Shown here: in pieces, positions 1 to 14,092 of the stretch
Numbering within the stretch: the stretch's first letter is position 1
How the letters are laid out: every line of letters begins with the position of its first letter
NCBI RefSeq assembly: GCF_003363755.1
Contig: NZ_CP031396.1
Coordinates: 1,798,001-1,862,000, forward strand
DNA length: 64,000 nt
Source of the DNA: Pseudomonas protegens
GTDB lineage: Bacteria; Pseudomonadota; Gammaproteobacteria; Pseudomonadales; Pseudomonadaceae
Direction: 5' to 3'
Notes under the pieces: model-generated
Databases searched by the model: none
Seen by the model: only the letters and a program-made list of their open reading frames with translations
Told to the model about the DNA's origin: nothing
Position numbers and translations under genes: made by a program

Positions 1-1166
1 TCTTCGATCACTACCGAAACCTTGATTTCGGAAGTGGAGATCATCTGGATGTTGATGCTTTCCTTGGCCAGGGCTTCAAACATGCGGCTGGCCACACCCG
101 CGTGGGAGCGCATGCCGACACCCACGATCGAGACCTTGGCAATATTGGTATCACCGACCACTTCACGGGCACCGATCTCACGAGCGGTGTTTTCCAGCAC
201 AGTCTGAGCCGCCAGGTAGTCATTGCGGTGCACGGTGAAGGTGAAGTCGGTGGTGTTATCGTGCGAGACGTTCTGCACGATCATGTCGACTTCAATGTTC
301 GCCGCACTGATCGGGCCGAGAATCTTGAAGGCCACGCCAGGATTGTCTGGCACGCCACGGATAGTCAGCTTGGCTTCATCGCGGTTAAAGGCGATGCCGG
401 AAATGATCGGCTGTTCCATGGATTCCTCTTCATCAATAGTAATGAGGGTGCCCGGACCCTCCTGAAAGCTGTGCAACACGCGCAGCGGAACGTTGTACTT
501 GCCAGCAAACTCGACCGCGCGGATCTGCAGCACCTTGGAACCGAGGCTGGCCATTTCCAGCATTTCTTCGAAGGTGATCTTGTCCAGACGCTGAGCCTTG
601 GGTACCACACGTGGATCAGTGGTATAGACGCCATCTACGTCGGTATAGATCTGACACTCATCAGCCTTTAGGGCCGCTGCCAGCGCCACACCAGTAGTGT
701 CGGAGCCGCCACGCCCCAGCGTGGTGATGTTGCCGTGCTCGTCAACGCCCTGGAAACCGGCAACCACAACCACACGGCCGGCCTTCAGATCACCACGAAT
801 CTTCTGATCATCGATCTGCAGGATTCGCGCTTTATTGTGAGCACTATCGGTAAGAATACGTACCTGGTTGCCGGTGTAGGACACCGCAGGAATACCACGC
901 TTGATCAACGCCATGGCCAGCAACGCAATGGTCACTTGCTCGCCGGTGGAGACGATCACATCCAGCTCACGGGGAACCGGTTTAGCTTCGCCACTGATCT
1001 GCTTGGCCAGATCGATCAGGCGGTTGGTTTCGCCACTCATCGCCGACAGCACAATCACCAGGTCATCGCCGGCTTCGCGGAACTTCTTCACCTTGTCGGC
1101 GACCTGCTCGATCCGCTCGACAGAGCCGACCGAAGTGCCTCCAAATTTCTGTACGATCAAAGCCAT
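1..1166 (-). CDS. lysC: Aspartate kinase (partial, C-terminus cut by window edge)
   Basis: Phosphorylates L-aspartate, the first step to lysine, threonine and methionine. The start ATG (complement of 1164-1166) gives MALIVQKFGGTSVGS, the classic aspartokinase N-terminus with the KFGGTSV nucleotide-binding motif. The next residues (VIVLSAMSGETN) also fit the family. About 388 codons are present against roughly 411 in Pseudomonas LysC, so about 20-25 residues of the last ACT domain are missing. The ACT regulatory repeats seen near the left edge fit feedback control by lysine/threonine. It lies 97 bp downstream of alaS on the same strand, so co-transcription is likely. In other pseudomonads rsmA/csrA follows, which would be off the window. 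Confidence 0.97.
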   Translation of the reverse strand, partial: MALIVQKFGGTSVGSVERIEQVADKVKKFREAGDDLVIVLSAMSGETNRLIDLAKQISGEAKPVPRELDVIVSTGEQVTIALLAMALIKRGIPAVSYTGNQVRILTDSAHNKARILQIDDQKIRGDLKAGRVVVVAGFQGVDEHGNITTLGRGGSDTTGVALAAALKADECQIYTDVDGVYTTDPRVVPKAQRLDKITFEEMLEMASLGSKVLQIRAVEFAGKYNVPLRVLHSFQEGPGTLITIDEEESMEQPIISGIAFNRDEAKLTIRGVPDNPGVAFKILGPISAANIEVDMIVQNVSHDNTTDFTFTVHRNDYLAAQTVLENTAREIGAREVVGDTNIAKVSIVGVGMRSHAGVASRMFEALAKESINIQMISTSEIKVSVVIE

Positions 1167-1263
1167 TTTCTAAGCCGCCTCAGCCCGTAAAGGGGCGCCC
1201 GTTAATCAATCAAACTGCACAGCGCATGGACCCGCCACTAGACGACGGGCCCGGCTCGGCGCC

Positions 1264-3888
1264 TTAAATACCCTGTTCGACAAATGGCACGGTCAGGGCC
1301 AGTGCCGCATCCAGCGCAGCAGCATCAACACCACCGCCTTGAGCCATGTCTGGACGACCACCACCCTTCCCGCCCACTGCCGCAGCGGCTTGTTTCATCA
1401 AATCACCGGCTTTGAGTTGGCCAGTCAGGTCCTTGGTTACACCTGCAACCAGTACGACCTTTTCCTCATGGACACTGCCGAGCAGGATCACTGCGCGACC
1501 GAGTTTGTTTTTCAACTGATCCACCAGCGCCAACAGCGCCTTGCCGTCCTGGCCATCAAGACGCGCAGCCAACACTTTCACGCCCTTGACGTCTGCCGCC
1601 TGGGCGGACAGATCGTCACCCGCAGCGCTGGCAGCCTTGGCCTGCAACTGCTCGAGCTGCTTCTCCAGCAGACGATTGCGCTCCAGCACCGCCGACAGCT
1701 TGTCGATCAGGTTGTCGCGACTGCCCTTGACCAGGGTCGCCGCTTCCTTGAGTTGTTCTTCCGCAGCGTTCAGGTACGCCAGGGCCGCAGCACCGGTGAC
1801 CGCTTCAATACGCCGCACACCGGAAGCCACGCCGCCTTCGCTGGTGATCTTCAGCAAGCCGATGTCGCCGGTACGGTTGGCGTGAATGCCACCGCACAGC
1901 TCCACCGAGAAATCACCGCCCATGCTCAGTACGCGCACGCTGTCGCCGTACTTCTCGCCGAACAGCGCCATAGCGCCCTTCTTCTTGGCGGTGTCGATGT
2001 CGGTTTCTTCGGTTTCCACCGCAGTGTTCTTGCGAATCTCGGCGTTTACGATGTCTTCCAGCGCCTTGATCTGCTCAGGCTTGATCGCTTCAAAGTGGCT
2101 GAAGTCGAAACGCAGGCGCTGACTGTCCACCAGAGAGCCTTTCTGCTGTACGTGCTCGCCCAGTACCTGGCGCAGTGCGGCGTGCAGCAAGTGGGTGGCC
2201 GAATGGTTCAGCGAAGTGGCGTGACGCACGTCGGCGTCGACCTGAGCATCGACTGCAGCCCCCACGATCAGACTGCCCGACGCTAGTACGCCGTGGTGCA
2301 GGAACGCACCGCCGGTCTTGGTGGTGTCGCGCACATCAAAGCGCGCATTGCCGGCCTGCAGGTAACCGCAGTCACCGATCTGTCCGCCGGACTCGGCGTA
2401 GAACGGAGTCTGGTCGAGAACCACAACCCCCTCTTCGCCTTCATTCAGTACGTCGACCGATTGCCCTTCTTTATAGAGAGCGACCACTTTGGCCGAACCG
2501 CTGGTGGCGTGATAGCCGGTGAACTCGGTGGCCACATCGACCTTGACCAGGCTGTTGTAGTCCATGCCGAAGGAACTGGCGGAACGGGCACGTACCCGCT
2601 GGGCTTCCATCTCGCGCTCGAAACCTTCCTCATCGAGGGTCAGGCTGCGCTCACGGGCGATGTCACCGGTCAGGTCCATGGGGAAACCGTAGGTGTCGTA
2701 GAGCTTGAACACCACGTCGCCCGGCACTACCGAGCCTTCGAGTGCCGCCAGGTCCTGCTCGAGGATCTTCAGACCCTGCTCCAGGGTCTTGGCGAACTGT
2801 TCTTCTTCAGCTTTCAGCACGCGTTCGATATGCGCCTGCTGGGATTTCAGCTCTGGGAAGGCTTCGCCCATTTCGGCCACCAGGGCCGCGACGATCAGGT
2901 AGAAGAAGCTGCCCTTGGCCCCCAGCTTGTTGCCGTGACGGCAAGCGCGACGAATGATCCGGCGCAGTACGTAGCCACGGCCTTCGTTGGATGGCAGTAC
3001 GCCATCGGCAATCAGGAAGCCACAGGAACGGATGTGGTCAGCCACGACTTTAAGCGAAGCCTGGGCATCGTTGGTGCAACCGATGGCCTTGGCCGCTGCG
3101 TCCAGCAGGCTCTGGAACAGGTCGATTTCATAGTTCGAATGCACATGCTGCAGCACCGCGCTGATCCGCTCCAGGCCCATGCCGGTGTCCACCGACGGTG
3201 CTGGCAGGGGGTGCAGCACGCCATCGGCGGTGCGGTTGAACTGCATGAACACGTTGTTCCAGATTTCGATGTAACGGTCACCGTCCTCTTCAGGCGAACC
3301 GGGTGGGCCGCCCCAGATATCGGCGCCGTGATCGTAGAAAATCTCGGTGCAAGGGCCGCAAGGGCCAGTATCGCCCATGGTCCAGAAGTTGTCGGAAGCG
3401 TAGGGCGCGCCCTTGTTGTCACCGATGCGCACCATGCGCTCGGCCGGCACCCCGACCTCTTTGGTCCAGATGTCGTAAGCCTCATCGTCGCTGGCGTAAA
3501 CCGTGACCCAGAGCTTTTCCTTCGGCAGGTTCAGCCACTTGTCGGAGGTCAGGAAGGTCCAGGCGAACGTGATGGCGTCACGCTTGAAGTAGTCGCCGAA
3601 GCTGAAGTTGCCCAGCATTTCGAAGAAGGTGTGGTGACGAGCGGTATAACCGACGTTTTCCAGGTCGTTGTGCTTGCCGCCGGCGCGGACGCACTTCTGG
3701 CTGCTCACAGCGCGGGTATAAGCGCGCTTTTCCTGGCCCAGGAAGCAATCCTTGAATTGGTTCATCCCCGCGTTGGTGAACAGCAGGGTGGGGTCGTTGC
3801 CTGGGATCAAGGAGCTGGAGGCTACACGGGTGTGGCCTTGCTCTTCGAAGAAGCGGAGGAAGGCTTCACGGATTTCTGCGCTTTTCAT
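1264..3888 (-). CDS. alaS: Alanyl-tRNA synthetase
   Basis: Charges tRNA-Ala in the cytoplasm. The product is 874 aa, the normal length. I chose the ATG at 3888 ([14 protein letters not shown]), the conserved AlaRS start; the frame stays open upstream but without family similarity. Visible parts in order are the class II catalytic domain ([17 protein letters not shown]), the editing domain with the zinc motif HSATHLLH and the distal CGGIH, then a coiled region and the Gly-rich C-Ala/DHHA1 domain ([15 protein letters not shown]). It is followed by lysC, as in P. aeruginosa. In many proteobacteria recX/recA precede it; here ltaE is upstream. Confidence 0.98.
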   Translation of the reverse strand: MKSAEIREAFLRFFEEQGHTRVASSSLIPGNDPTLLFTNAGMNQFKDCFLGQEKRAYTRAVSSQKCVRAGGKHNDLENVGYTARHHTFFEMLGNFSFGDYFKRDAITFAWTFLTSDKWLNLPKEKLWVTVYASDDEAYDIWTKEVGVPAERMVRIGDNKGAPYASDNFWTMGDTGPCGPCTEIFYDHGADIWGGPPGSPEEDGDRYIEIWNNVFMQFNRTADGVLHPLPAPSVDTGMGLERISAVLQHVHSNYEIDLFQSLLDAAAKAIGCTNDAQASLKVVADHIRSCGFLIADGVLPSNEGRGYVLRRIIRRACRHGNKLGAKGSFFYLIVAALVAEMGEAFPELKSQQAHIERVLKAEEEQFAKTLEQGLKILEQDLAALEGSVVPGDVVFKLYDTYGFPMDLTGDIARERSLTLDEEGFEREMEAQRVRARSASSFGMDYNSLVKVDVATEFTGYHATSGSAKVVALYKEGQSVDVLNEGEEGVVVLDQTPFYAESGGQIGDCGYLQAGNARFDVRDTTKTGGAFLHHGVLASGSLIVGAAVDAQVDADVRHATSLNHSATHLLHAALRQVLGEHVQQKGSLVDSQRLRFDFSHFEAIKPEQIKALEDIVNAEIRKNTAVETEETDIDTAKKKGAMALFGEKYGDSVRVLSMGGDFSVELCGGIHANRTGDIGLLKITSEGGVASGVRRIEAVTGAAALAYLNAAEEQLKEAATLVKGSRDNLIDKLSAVLERNRLLEKQLEQLQAKAASAAGDDLSAQAADVKGVKVLAARLDGQDGKALLALVDQLKNKLGRAVILLGSVHEEKVVLVAGVTKDLTGQLKAGDLMKQAAAAVGGKGGGRPDMAQGGGVDAAALDAALALTVPFVEQGI

Positions 3889-4034
3889 TAGGTTCTTCCA
3901 CGGAGACTGCGGCCAAAGGCCTGTGCGCAACGTCAACAGACGAAACGACGGCAAAGGGCCGCATTATATCGGCGTTAATCACTTGGTACAGCGTGTTTGT
4001 ACGATACAAACAGTCAATTGGACGGAGAACACTG

Positions 4035-5039
4035 TCAGTTACGGGAAAACTCGGCAAAAGTGCGCACCACTTGTTCGATTTGCCCGGAACTGACATCCAA
4101 ATGGGTCACCAGACGCAGCCGTGACGCGGCACTGAGGCTGATCCCTCGCTCAGCGGCGAACGCCTTGAGGGCTTCGGCCCTATCCCCCATCTGCACATAC
4201 ACCATATTGGTCTGCACCGGCTCGACACTGAAGCCCGCCTGGCTCAGCCCCTGGGCCAGCAGTTGCGCATTGGCATGGTCATCCGCCAGACGCTGTACCT
4301 GATGCTCCAGGGCATACAGCCCCGCTGCCGCCAGCCCACCGGCCTGGCGCATGCCACCGCCGACCATCTTGCGCAGGCGCCGCGCCTTGCCGATCAGTTC
4401 ACGGGAGCCGCACAACACCGAGCCCACTGGCGCACCGAGTCCCTTGGACAGGCACACCGATACCGAATCGAAGTGTTCGGTGATCACCCGGGCATCCACC
4501 CCCAGCTTCACCGCCGCGTTATACAAGCGCGCACCATCCAGGTGCAGGGCCAGCCCCCGCTCACGGGTAAAGGCCCGGGCCTGGGCCAGGTAAGCCAGGG
4601 GCAGCACCTTGCCCTGCATGGTGTTTTCCAGGGCCAGCAAGCGTGTGCGGGCAAAATGAAAGTCATCGGGCTTGATCGCGGCCGCCACCTGATCCAGGTC
4701 CAGGGAACCGTCGGCCTGTAGCTCCAGCGGCTGAGGCTGGATCGATCCCAGCACCGCGGCACCACCTCCTTCATATTTATAGGTGTGGGCCTGCTGGCCG
4801 ACGATGTACTCATCGCCTCGCTCGCAGTGGGCCATCAAGGCCAGCAGATTGCTCATGGTGCCGGAAGGTACAAATAGGGCCGCGGCAAATCCCAGGCGTT
4901 GTGCCAGTTCCGCCTCCAACTGATTGACCGTCGGGTCTTCGCCGTAGACATCGTCTCCGGTACGGGCGCAAGCCATGGCCTCGAGCATGCCGGGAGTCGG
5001 CTGGGTCACGGTGTCACTACGAAGATCGATCACGCTCAT
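4035..5039 (-). CDS. ltaE: Low-specificity L-threonine aldolase
   Basis: PLP enzyme that cleaves L-threonine or L-allo-threonine (and phenylserine-type substrates) to glycine and an aldehyde. The product is 334 aa starting [15 protein letters not shown], the family N-terminus; five codons upstream stay open but are unlikely. The motifs [21 protein letters not shown] and [14 protein letters not shown] are present, with the Schiff-base lysine near residue 199. It is a single gene between the alaS promoter and the divergent riboswitch-ribH unit. A small hairpin (GGACC-gcaa-GGTCC, about 5061-5075) lies in its 5' region. Confidence 0.95.
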   Translation of the reverse strand: MSVIDLRSDTVTQPTPGMLEAMACARTGDDVYGEDPTVNQLEAELAQRLGFAAALFVPSGTMSNLLALMAHCERGDEYIVGQQAHTYKYEGGGAAVLGSIQPQPLELQADGSLDLDQVAAAIKPDDFHFARTRLLALENTMQGKVLPLAYLAQARAFTRERGLALHLDGARLYNAAVKLGVDARVITEHFDSVSVCLSKGLGAPVGSVLCGSRELIGKARRLRKMVGGGMRQAGGLAAAGLYALEHQVQRLADDHANAQLLAQGLSQAGFSVEPVQTNMVYVQMGDRAEALKAFAAERGISLSAASRLRLVTHLDVSSGQIEQVVRTFAEFSRN

Positions 5040-5239
5040 CACATCTGGCTCCAACTACGGGGGACCGCAAGGTCCGCGCTGAACAGGGGGAATTCCCTTT
5101 CGAAACGAATTACTGCGGCCCCACGGCCGATTAATCAAGCAGCAACTGTAGAAAACCTTGTGCCACAGGGTGAAAAATCTGATGAACATTATCCAAAAGG
5201 CACAATGCTTCCCCGCCAAATCTGTGTTAAAAACTCACC

Positions 5240-5260
5240 GCCCGCGAAAAACTCGCGGGC
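5240..5260 (+). other. Short GC hairpin just 5' of the FMN riboswitch
   Basis: Arms GCCCGCGA and TCGCGGGC are perfect 8-bp complements around a five-base loop. It ends four bases before the RFN aptamer. It may stabilise the 5' end of the leader RNA or act as an upstream terminator-like element. No T-run follows it, so I do not call it a terminator. Confidence 0.5.
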
Positions 5261-5263
5261 AAT

Positions 5264-5429
5264 CGTTCTCAGGGCGGGGTGTAATTCCCCACCGGCGGTA
5301 ATTGCGCGCAATGTGCATAGCCCGCGAGCGCTTGGCGATGCCCGTGGCAAGTCCACAGGTGCCAACAAGGTCAGCAGACCCGGTGTGATTCCGGGGCCGA
5401 CGGTCATAGTCCGGATGAAGAGAGAACGG
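5264..5429 (+). promoter_or_regulatory. FMN riboswitch (RFN element)
   Basis: The leader has the hallmark RFN segments in order: TCTCAGGGCGGGGTG with CCCCACCGGCGGTAATT, the variable stem with AGCCCGCGAGCG, GGTCAGCAGACCCGGTG with CCGGGGCCGACGGTCAT, and the closing AGTCCGGATGAAGAGAGAA. These are nearly invariant in FMN aptamers. It lies about 125 nt upstream of the lumazine synthase gene on the same strand, so excess FMN is expected to shut that gene off. The downstream stretch (about 5430-5500) is GC-rich and can fold, consistent with an expression platform, but I cannot tell transcriptional from translational control. Confidence 0.95.
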
Positions 5430-5552
5430 GATTGGCGCCAAAGGGCCGCTGCCGGGCAGCTCGTGGGAAATCCACGGCCGTTCTGCGCGCACCCTTAAAT
5501 CCCATTCGATTCATATACGCCCTGTTTTTCATACAAACAGGAGTCAGAACAG

Positions 5553-6062
5553 ATGCAACCCACCGCAATCGATAGCAAAAGCAAACACCACCCCAACGAG
5601 CGTATCGCCTTTATCCAGGCCTGCTGGCACAAGGAAATCGTCGATCAGAGCCGCCAGGGTTTCGTCGCGGAAATGCTCGCCCAGGGTTATCAGGAAAGCG
5701 ATATCGACTTCTTCGAAGTCGGCGGCGCCTTCGAGATTCCTCTGCACGCCAAACTGCTGGCCAAGTCCGGTCGCTACACCGGGATCGTCGCTGCGGGGCT
5801 GGTGGTGGACGGCGGCATCTACCGCCATGAGTTCGTCGCCCAGTCGGTGATCAGCGGCCTGATGCAGGTGCAGTTGGAAACCGAAGTGCCGGTATTCTCC
5901 GTGGTGCTGACCCCGCATCACTTCCACGCAGGCGAAGAGCATCAGAAGTTCTTCTTCGAGCACTTCGTGCACAAGGGCCAGGAAGCGGCAAAGACCTGCG
6001 CCGATACCCTGCAGAAAGTTCGCGCCCTGCGCCGTAACGAGCAGCGTGCGGTAGCGGTTTAA
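5553..6062 (+). CDS. ribH: 6,7-dimethyl-8-ribityllumazine synthase, type II (RibH2-like)
   Basis: Condenses 5-amino-6-ribitylamino-uracil with 3,4-dihydroxy-2-butanone 4-phosphate, the penultimate step of riboflavin synthesis. The product is 169 aa. The motifs RIAFIQACWHKEIVD, FFEVGGAFEIPLHAK and GIYRHEFVAQSV match the lumazine synthase family and especially the RibH2 subgroup known from Brucella, rather than the housekeeping RibH with GDTxHFD. The histidine in YRHEF is the likely catalytic residue. The start ATG has AACAGGAG upstream. It is a single gene under an FMN riboswitch and apart from other rib genes; a housekeeping ribH is expected elsewhere in the genome. Confidence 0.93.
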   Translation: MQPTAIDSKSKHHPNERIAFIQACWHKEIVDQSRQGFVAEMLAQGYQESDIDFFEVGGAFEIPLHAKLLAKSGRYTGIVAAGLVVDGGIYRHEFVAQSVISGLMQVQLETEVPVFSVVLTPHHFHAGEEHQKFFFEHFVHKGQEAAKTCADTLQKVRALRRNEQRAVAV

Positions 6063-6074
6063 ACGTTAGCGATA

Positions 6075-6117
6075 TCGCCGGCAAGCTGGCTCCTGCGGGG
6101 GCTCGGCTTGTCGGCGA
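6075..6117. repeat. Degenerate inverted REP pair
   Basis: TCGCCGGCAAGCTGGCTCC and, about five bases later, its imperfect inverse GGCTCGGCTTGTCGGCGA form a REP-type hairpin between the convergent ribH and aruE genes. The sequence matches the Pseudomonas GCCGGC...GCCGGCGA family seen again at 8909, 43240 and 51029. Confidence 0.7.
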
Positions 6118-6125
6118 ACGCTCCT

Positions 6126-7136
6126 TCAGGCCAGGCCGTCAGCCGATGCCGGCACAATCAGAATCCCCGCACGCAGGCCGTTCTTGACCTTGGGATTGGG
6201 AAAAATGATCCGCGCGCCCTCTTCCTCAATGACCCAACGGGTCTGGGCGATATCCTCGGCCAGCAGGTAACCCACTTCCAACTCGGAAAAGTTCTCGACG
6301 TCCGCCGGCAAATGCAGGTGGAAGCTGTCGCTGTGCTTGATGATTTCCCGCGCCACGCTGAACAGTTTCAAGCCATTGAGGGTGTCCTGTTCGGGCTCTG
6401 GCTCGGTGCCTTCGATGATGTGCTTGAGACGGGTTTCCAGGCGCTCGACATTGACCCCCTGGTTCTGCCCGAACGGCCGTGCCTTGCCCAACTCCAGGGT
6501 GAAGGACTCGGCCCCCAGCTGATCGTAGGTGTAGGCGCTGAAGACAATGGAAGGCTTGTTCTGCAGCAGCACCGCCTCCATACCCGCCGCCCGCAGGCGC
6601 GCCAGTTCACGGCGCGAATGCTGACGCCCATCCTTCCACGGATAGAGGGCAAACTGCTCGATCTTCGAGCCACGGATCGCCGTGTGCAGATCGTAGTGCA
6701 AGCGTTCGCGCCCCGGCAGGTTGAAGAAGCTCGCCGCCAGACGTTCCAGCTCGCAAGCCCTCAGGGCTTCGAAACCACTGCTCAATTCATGCCGACCGTT
6801 GAACAGCCGATTGACGTCCTGCTCGACGAATCGCTCGCCACGGCGCATGGCCTCGGGGTTGCCGAACAGGAACAGAATGCGCGCCCTGGGCTTCAAATCG
6901 CCCCGGGCAATGTCATGCAACAAACGGTCGAGCAGCTCGATGGGGGCTGTCTCGTTGCCGTGGATACCGGCGGACAGCAACAGGTCCAGACCGTTATCCC
7001 GAGCTTCAGGCGGCCGTACTTCCAGGGCGCCCTCGCTCAGCCAGCGCATGCGCACGCCGTCGACAGTCAGTTGAGTCTTCTCTGCCGGTTCACGGCCGGC
7101 GAGGGTCAGTTCAAGCAGTTTGCCGAGGGCGAGCAT
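6126..7136 (-). CDS. astE: Succinylglutamate desuccinylase
   Basis: Last step of the AST pathway: N-succinylglutamate to glutamate plus succinate. The product is 336 aa, the usual length. It is an M14-type zinc carboxypeptidase fold with [11 protein letters not shown] (HxxE zinc ligands), [17 protein letters not shown] and [10 protein letters not shown] (third ligand His). It closes the aruCFGDB-x-E operon (aruE in P. aeruginosa naming), 12 bp after the small 95-aa gene. Confidence 0.96.
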   Translation of the reverse strand: MLALGKLLELTLAGREPAEKTQLTVDGVRMRWLSEGALEVRPPEARDNGLDLLLSAGIHGNETAPIELLDRLLHDIARGDLKPRARILFLFGNPEAMRRGERFVEQDVNRLFNGRHELSSGFEALRACELERLAASFFNLPGRERLHYDLHTAIRGSKIEQFALYPWKDGRQHSRRELARLRAAGMEAVLLQNKPSIVFSAYTYDQLGAESFTLELGKARPFGQNQGVNVERLETRLKHIIEGTEPEPEQDTLNGLKLFSVAREIIKHSDSFHLHLPADVENFSELEVGYLLAEDIAQTRWVIEEEGARIIFPNPKVKNGLRAGILIVPASADGLA

Positions 7137-7148
7137 AAAGCGGCTTCC

Positions 7149-7436
7149 TTAGTGAGCGTGACCGCAGTCAGGGCCATGCACGTGATCATCTTCACCAGCG
7201 TCGGCCGGTTCCATTTCCAGTTGCAGGCTGACCAGGTTGGTTGCCAGCGGACGCAGCAACAGGCTGGCGTATTCGGCATCGCCCTCTTCCACGTCCACGC
7301 CGATCAGCAATTGGCCACGGCCGTCCTGCTGGATCCACACTTCCTTGCCCTGCCACAGCACCGCGAAGCGGGTGCAGGAGGTTTGCAGTTGGGTGCCGTC
7401 GGTGTCTTCAAGGATCAGTTGCAGGGTATCGCTCAT
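7149..7436 (-). CDS. Small conserved protein of the aru operon with His-rich tail
   Basis: A 95-aa protein starting MSDTLQLILEDTDG, lying between astB and astE. P. aeruginosa has an uncharacterised gene (PA0900) at the same position. The body is acidic with beta-type alternation. The C-terminus ends in DDHVHGPDCGHAH, four histidines and a cysteine that could bind a metal. One guess is zinc or other metal handling for the zinc enzyme AstE next door, but nothing in the sequence proves it. I kept the second ATG because the first (7451) adds only MRTTP. Confidence 0.85.
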   Translation of the reverse strand: MSDTLQLILEDTDGTQLQTSCTRFAVLWQGKEVWIQQDGRGQLLIGVDVEEGDAEYASLLLRPLATNLVSLQLEMEPADAGEDDHVHGPDCGHAH

Positions 7437-7493
7437 GGGGGTCGTTCTCATCTGGGGTGAAGCGGCGCGCCCGGGATCGCCGGGCGCGGGCTT

Positions 7494-8840
7494 TCAATTG
7501 ATCTGGAAGGGATAAACCGCGCCCAGTTTAAGGATTTGCGTCAGTTCATCCAGTGCCGTCCGGCATTCAAGCAACAGCTGCGGGTCCGCCAGATCACTTT
7601 CACTGAGGCGGTCGCGGTAGTGCTTGCCGACCCACTGGGTCAGGGTGTCGTACAACGGCGCGGTCATGATAACCCCAGGATTGACTGCCGCCAGCTCGGT
7701 TTCATTCAGCGCCACTCGCAGACGCAGACAAGCGGGGCCACCGCCGTTCTGCATGCTCTGCTTGAGATCGAAAACCTTCACTTCGCGGATCAGGCCACCC
7801 GAGCTGGTGAGGCTTTGCAGGTACTGCCAGACCCGCTCGTTGCTGCGGCATTCTTCCGGCACGATCAGCAGCATCGAACCATCGGCACGGGACAGCAGTT
7901 GGCTGTTGAACAGGTAGGAGCGCACGGCATCTTCCACCGTCACCTGCGAGCGCGGCACACAAATCGACTGGAAGTTGCCGCCGCGCTTGCCCAGTTTGCC
8001 CTGCAGTTCAGCGAGCATCTTCTCGGTCTCGAGGAAGGCGTCCTCGTGATAGAACAGCACCTCGCCATTGCCCACGGCGATCACGTCGTTGTGGAACACG
8101 CCCTGGTCGATCACCGAGGGATTCTGCTGGGCATAGACCACACCCTCCTCGCTCAGGCCATGCAGACGCGCCACGGCTTGCGAGGCTTCCAGGGTCTGAC
8201 GTGCCGGGTACTTCTGCGGTGCCGGGTAGCGGTTGTCGAACGCGCTGCGACCGAAAACGAAGAACTCGACACCGGCCTGGCCGTAATCACGGCAGAAGCG
8301 GGTGTGGTTGGCCGCGCCTTCATCACCGAACTGCGCCACCGCCGGCAACGCGGCGTGATGGGCAAAGTGTTTCTGGTCGGCGAACATCGCCCCCAGCACA
8401 CGGCTGGTGGTCGGATGCTCGATGCTGCGGTGGTATTTGCAGTTCAAGTTGGCGGCGGTGAAATGCACGCGGCCATCGGCGGTGTCGGCACTCGGGCTGA
8501 CGGTGGCGGCGTTGGCCACCCACATGCTCGATGCCGAGCAACTGGCGACCAGCAAGGGCATCGCCTGCTGGGCGGCTTGCTGGATGACTTGCGCATCAGT
8601 CCCGGCAAAACCCAGTTTGCGCAAGGCCGCAACATCAGGCCGCTCCTGCGGGGCGAGCACGCCTTGCTGGAAGCCCATGTCCATCAGCGCTTTCATTTTC
8701 GCCAGGCCCTGCAGCGCCGCTTCCTTGGGATTGGAGCCCTGCTGGCTGTTGCTCTGGGAGGCGACGTTGCCGTAGGACAAACCGCCGTAGTTATGGGTCG
8801 GCCCCACTAGACCGTCAAAATTGACTTCATAGGATTTCAT
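7494..8840 (-). CDS. astB: N-succinylarginine dihydrolase
   Basis: Hydrolyses N2-succinylarginine to N2-succinylornithine, two ammonia and CO2, the second AST step. The product is 448 aa, normal for AstB. It starts [20 protein letters not shown], which is diagnostic. It has the pentein fold features of the family: a central [28 protein letters not shown] with the catalytic His, and [14 protein letters not shown] near the C-terminus carrying the catalytic Cys. A REP hairpin separates it from upstream astD. Confidence 0.97.
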   Translation of the reverse strand: MKSYEVNFDGLVGPTHNYGGLSYGNVASQSNSQQGSNPKEAALQGLAKMKALMDMGFQQGVLAPQERPDVAALRKLGFAGTDAQVIQQAAQQAMPLLVASCSASSMWVANAATVSPSADTADGRVHFTAANLNCKYHRSIEHPTTSRVLGAMFADQKHFAHHAALPAVAQFGDEGAANHTRFCRDYGQAGVEFFVFGRSAFDNRYPAPQKYPARQTLEASQAVARLHGLSEEGVVYAQQNPSVIDQGVFHNDVIAVGNGEVLFYHEDAFLETEKMLAELQGKLGKRGGNFQSICVPRSQVTVEDAVRSYLFNSQLLSRADGSMLLIVPEECRSNERVWQYLQSLTSSGGLIREVKVFDLKQSMQNGGGPACLRLRVALNETELAAVNPGVIMTAPLYDTLTQWVGKHYRDRLSESDLADPQLLLECRTALDELTQILKLGAVYPFQIN

Positions 8841-8908
8841 CAGCGAGGCTCCACGAATCTGTTTGTTATAGGCATCGGTATTTACACAGGGCGCGCGTTT
8901 CGCGCTCG

Positions 8909-8960
8909 TTCGCCAGCCAGCCGGCTCCTACATATCTGCAAGAGCCGGCTGGCCGGCGAA
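8909..8960. repeat. REPIN hairpin between astD and astB
   Basis: TTCGCCAGCCAGCCGGCTC and GAGCCGGCTGGCCGGCGAA are near-perfect inverse copies around a 14-base loop, inside the 142-bp gap between two genes of one operon. As an RNA it would make a strong stem that could protect the upstream message from 3' decay or unbalance expression of the two halves of the operon. Confidence 0.85.
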
Positions 8961-8982
8961 GAGACCATAAAGGCCTCTCGAA

Positions 8983-11474
<2,492 letters not shown>

Positions 11475-11559
11475 GCTATCTCCTCAGACGCAGGCCGCTG
11501 ATGGCCTGCGCGAAACTCGCTGCTTTCCAGGCATGCTTTCCAGGTAATGGAAGCAGGCT

Positions 11560-12579
11560 TTAAACCGCCACCAGACGCACGCTGGCACCTTCGCCGACGC
11601 CCAGGGCTTCGGCGGCTTGCAGATCCAGGGTGACCGGTTTGCCCGGGGCGTAATCCAGCTCCAGCAACACCGCGCGGTAATCCTGCAACTGACCGTTGGA
11701 CACCAGGTACTGACGACCACCGCCCTTGAGCGCTTCGCCAATCTTCACTGGCACCACGCGACTCTGGGCAATGGAGCGGATTCCCGAAACCCGTGCATGC
11801 AAGGTCGGACCGCCGTCGAAAATGTCGATGTAGTGATCGGTCTCAAAACCTTCGCGCATCAGGATGTCGAAGGTGATCTGCGCCCGCGGGTGCACCTGGC
11901 CCATGGCTTCCTGGGCGGCGTCCGGCAGCAGCGGCACGTAGATCGGGTAATGAGGCATCAGCTCGGCAAGGAAGGTCCGGCTCTTCAGGCCGCACAGACG
12001 CTCGGCCTCAGCGTAGTTGAGGTCGAAGAAATTACGCCCGATGGCGTCCCAGAACGGCGAATCACCGTGCTCATCGCTGTAGCCGACGATCTCGGTCACC
12101 ACCGAATCGGCGAAACGCTCCGGGTGGCTGGCAACGAACAGCAGGCGGCCCCGGGAGTTGAGCTCCGACCAGGGCGATCCCACCAGCTCCGGCACCACAT
12201 AGAAACTGGTCAACAGACTGTTGCCGGTCAGGTCGTGGCACTGGGACAGGACGTGAATCTTGTTATGGATCTTCAGCTCGCGGGACGCATGGACAAAGGT
12301 TTCATTACGGAAGCTGTAGAACGGCTCGGAATAACCGGCGGACGCGACGATGGCCGAACACCCCACCAGCTTGCCGCTGTCGGTGTCTTCCAGGACGAAA
12401 AAGTAGCTTTCCTCACCGTTGAAGCTCACTTCAGCAGCGAACGAAGCCTCGCTTGCAGCGATCTTGTCGCTCAAGCGGTCCACATCGTCCGGCAAGGAGG
12501 TGACACCAATCGGGCTGTCTGCAGCCAGACGCTGTACCTCGCCCAGATCAGCCATTTGCGCGGGGCGCATCACCAGCAT
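11560..12579 (-). CDS. aruF: Arginine/ornithine N-succinyltransferase, alpha subunit
   Basis: Partner of the beta subunit in step 1 of the AST route. The product is 339 aa, starting MLVMRPAQMADLGEVQRLAADSP. Shared family segments are GVTSLPDDVDRLSDKI, VGCSAIVASAGYSEPF and FLAELMPHYPIYVPLLPDAA. It sits second in the operon after the aminotransferase. The two adjacent subunit genes look like an old tandem duplication that diverged into a heteromer. Confidence 0.95.
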   Translation of the reverse strand: MLVMRPAQMADLGEVQRLAADSPIGVTSLPDDVDRLSDKIAASEASFAAEVSFNGEESYFFVLEDTDSGKLVGCSAIVASAGYSEPFYSFRNETFVHASRELKIHNKIHVLSQCHDLTGNSLLTSFYVVPELVGSPWSELNSRGRLLFVASHPERFADSVVTEIVGYSDEHGDSPFWDAIGRNFFDLNYAEAERLCGLKSRTFLAELMPHYPIYVPLLPDAAQEAMGQVHPRAQITFDILMREGFETDHYIDIFDGGPTLHARVSGIRSIAQSRVVPVKIGEALKGGGRQYLVSNGQLQDYRAVLLELDYAPGKPVTLDLQAAEALGVGEGASVRLVAV

Positions 12580-12711
12580 GGTGTCACTCCTTACTCTAAA
12601 ACAGGTCGGAAACCGTCCGACTCAGGGAAAAAAATGCCGGGACAGCCCGGCACAGGAATTAGGCTCGACGCCGGCCACTAAAGCCGACGCCGAGAAGTAC
12701 TGCTACCTGGA

Positions 12712-14031
<1,320 letters not shown>

Positions 14032-14056
14032 TTATAGCGCCAACCCAGGTTTTACG

Positions 14057-14077
14057 CGGGTTTATGGCAATGCGACA
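14057..14077 (-). promoter_or_regulatory. Second candidate ArgR half-site upstream of aruC
   Basis: TGTCGC, eight bases, AA, five bases on the minus strand. The first ten bases (TGTCGCATTG) are identical to the candidate site upstream of aotJ at 19758-19778. It starts 51 bp upstream of the site at 14006, more than the direct abutment expected of a classical pair. Confidence 0.55.
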
Positions 14078-14092
14078 AATAGCGTCGCAAAG

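Noticed and set aside
2293..3891. Long open frame (over 500 codons) on the plus strand opposite alaS
   Set aside because: It is the complement of a certain gene in a GC-rich genome where antisense frames stay open by codon bias; the product has no plausible domains.
12580..12711. Extra small gene between aruC and aruF
   Set aside because: Frames here are short extensions or antisense of the flanking genes without starts.
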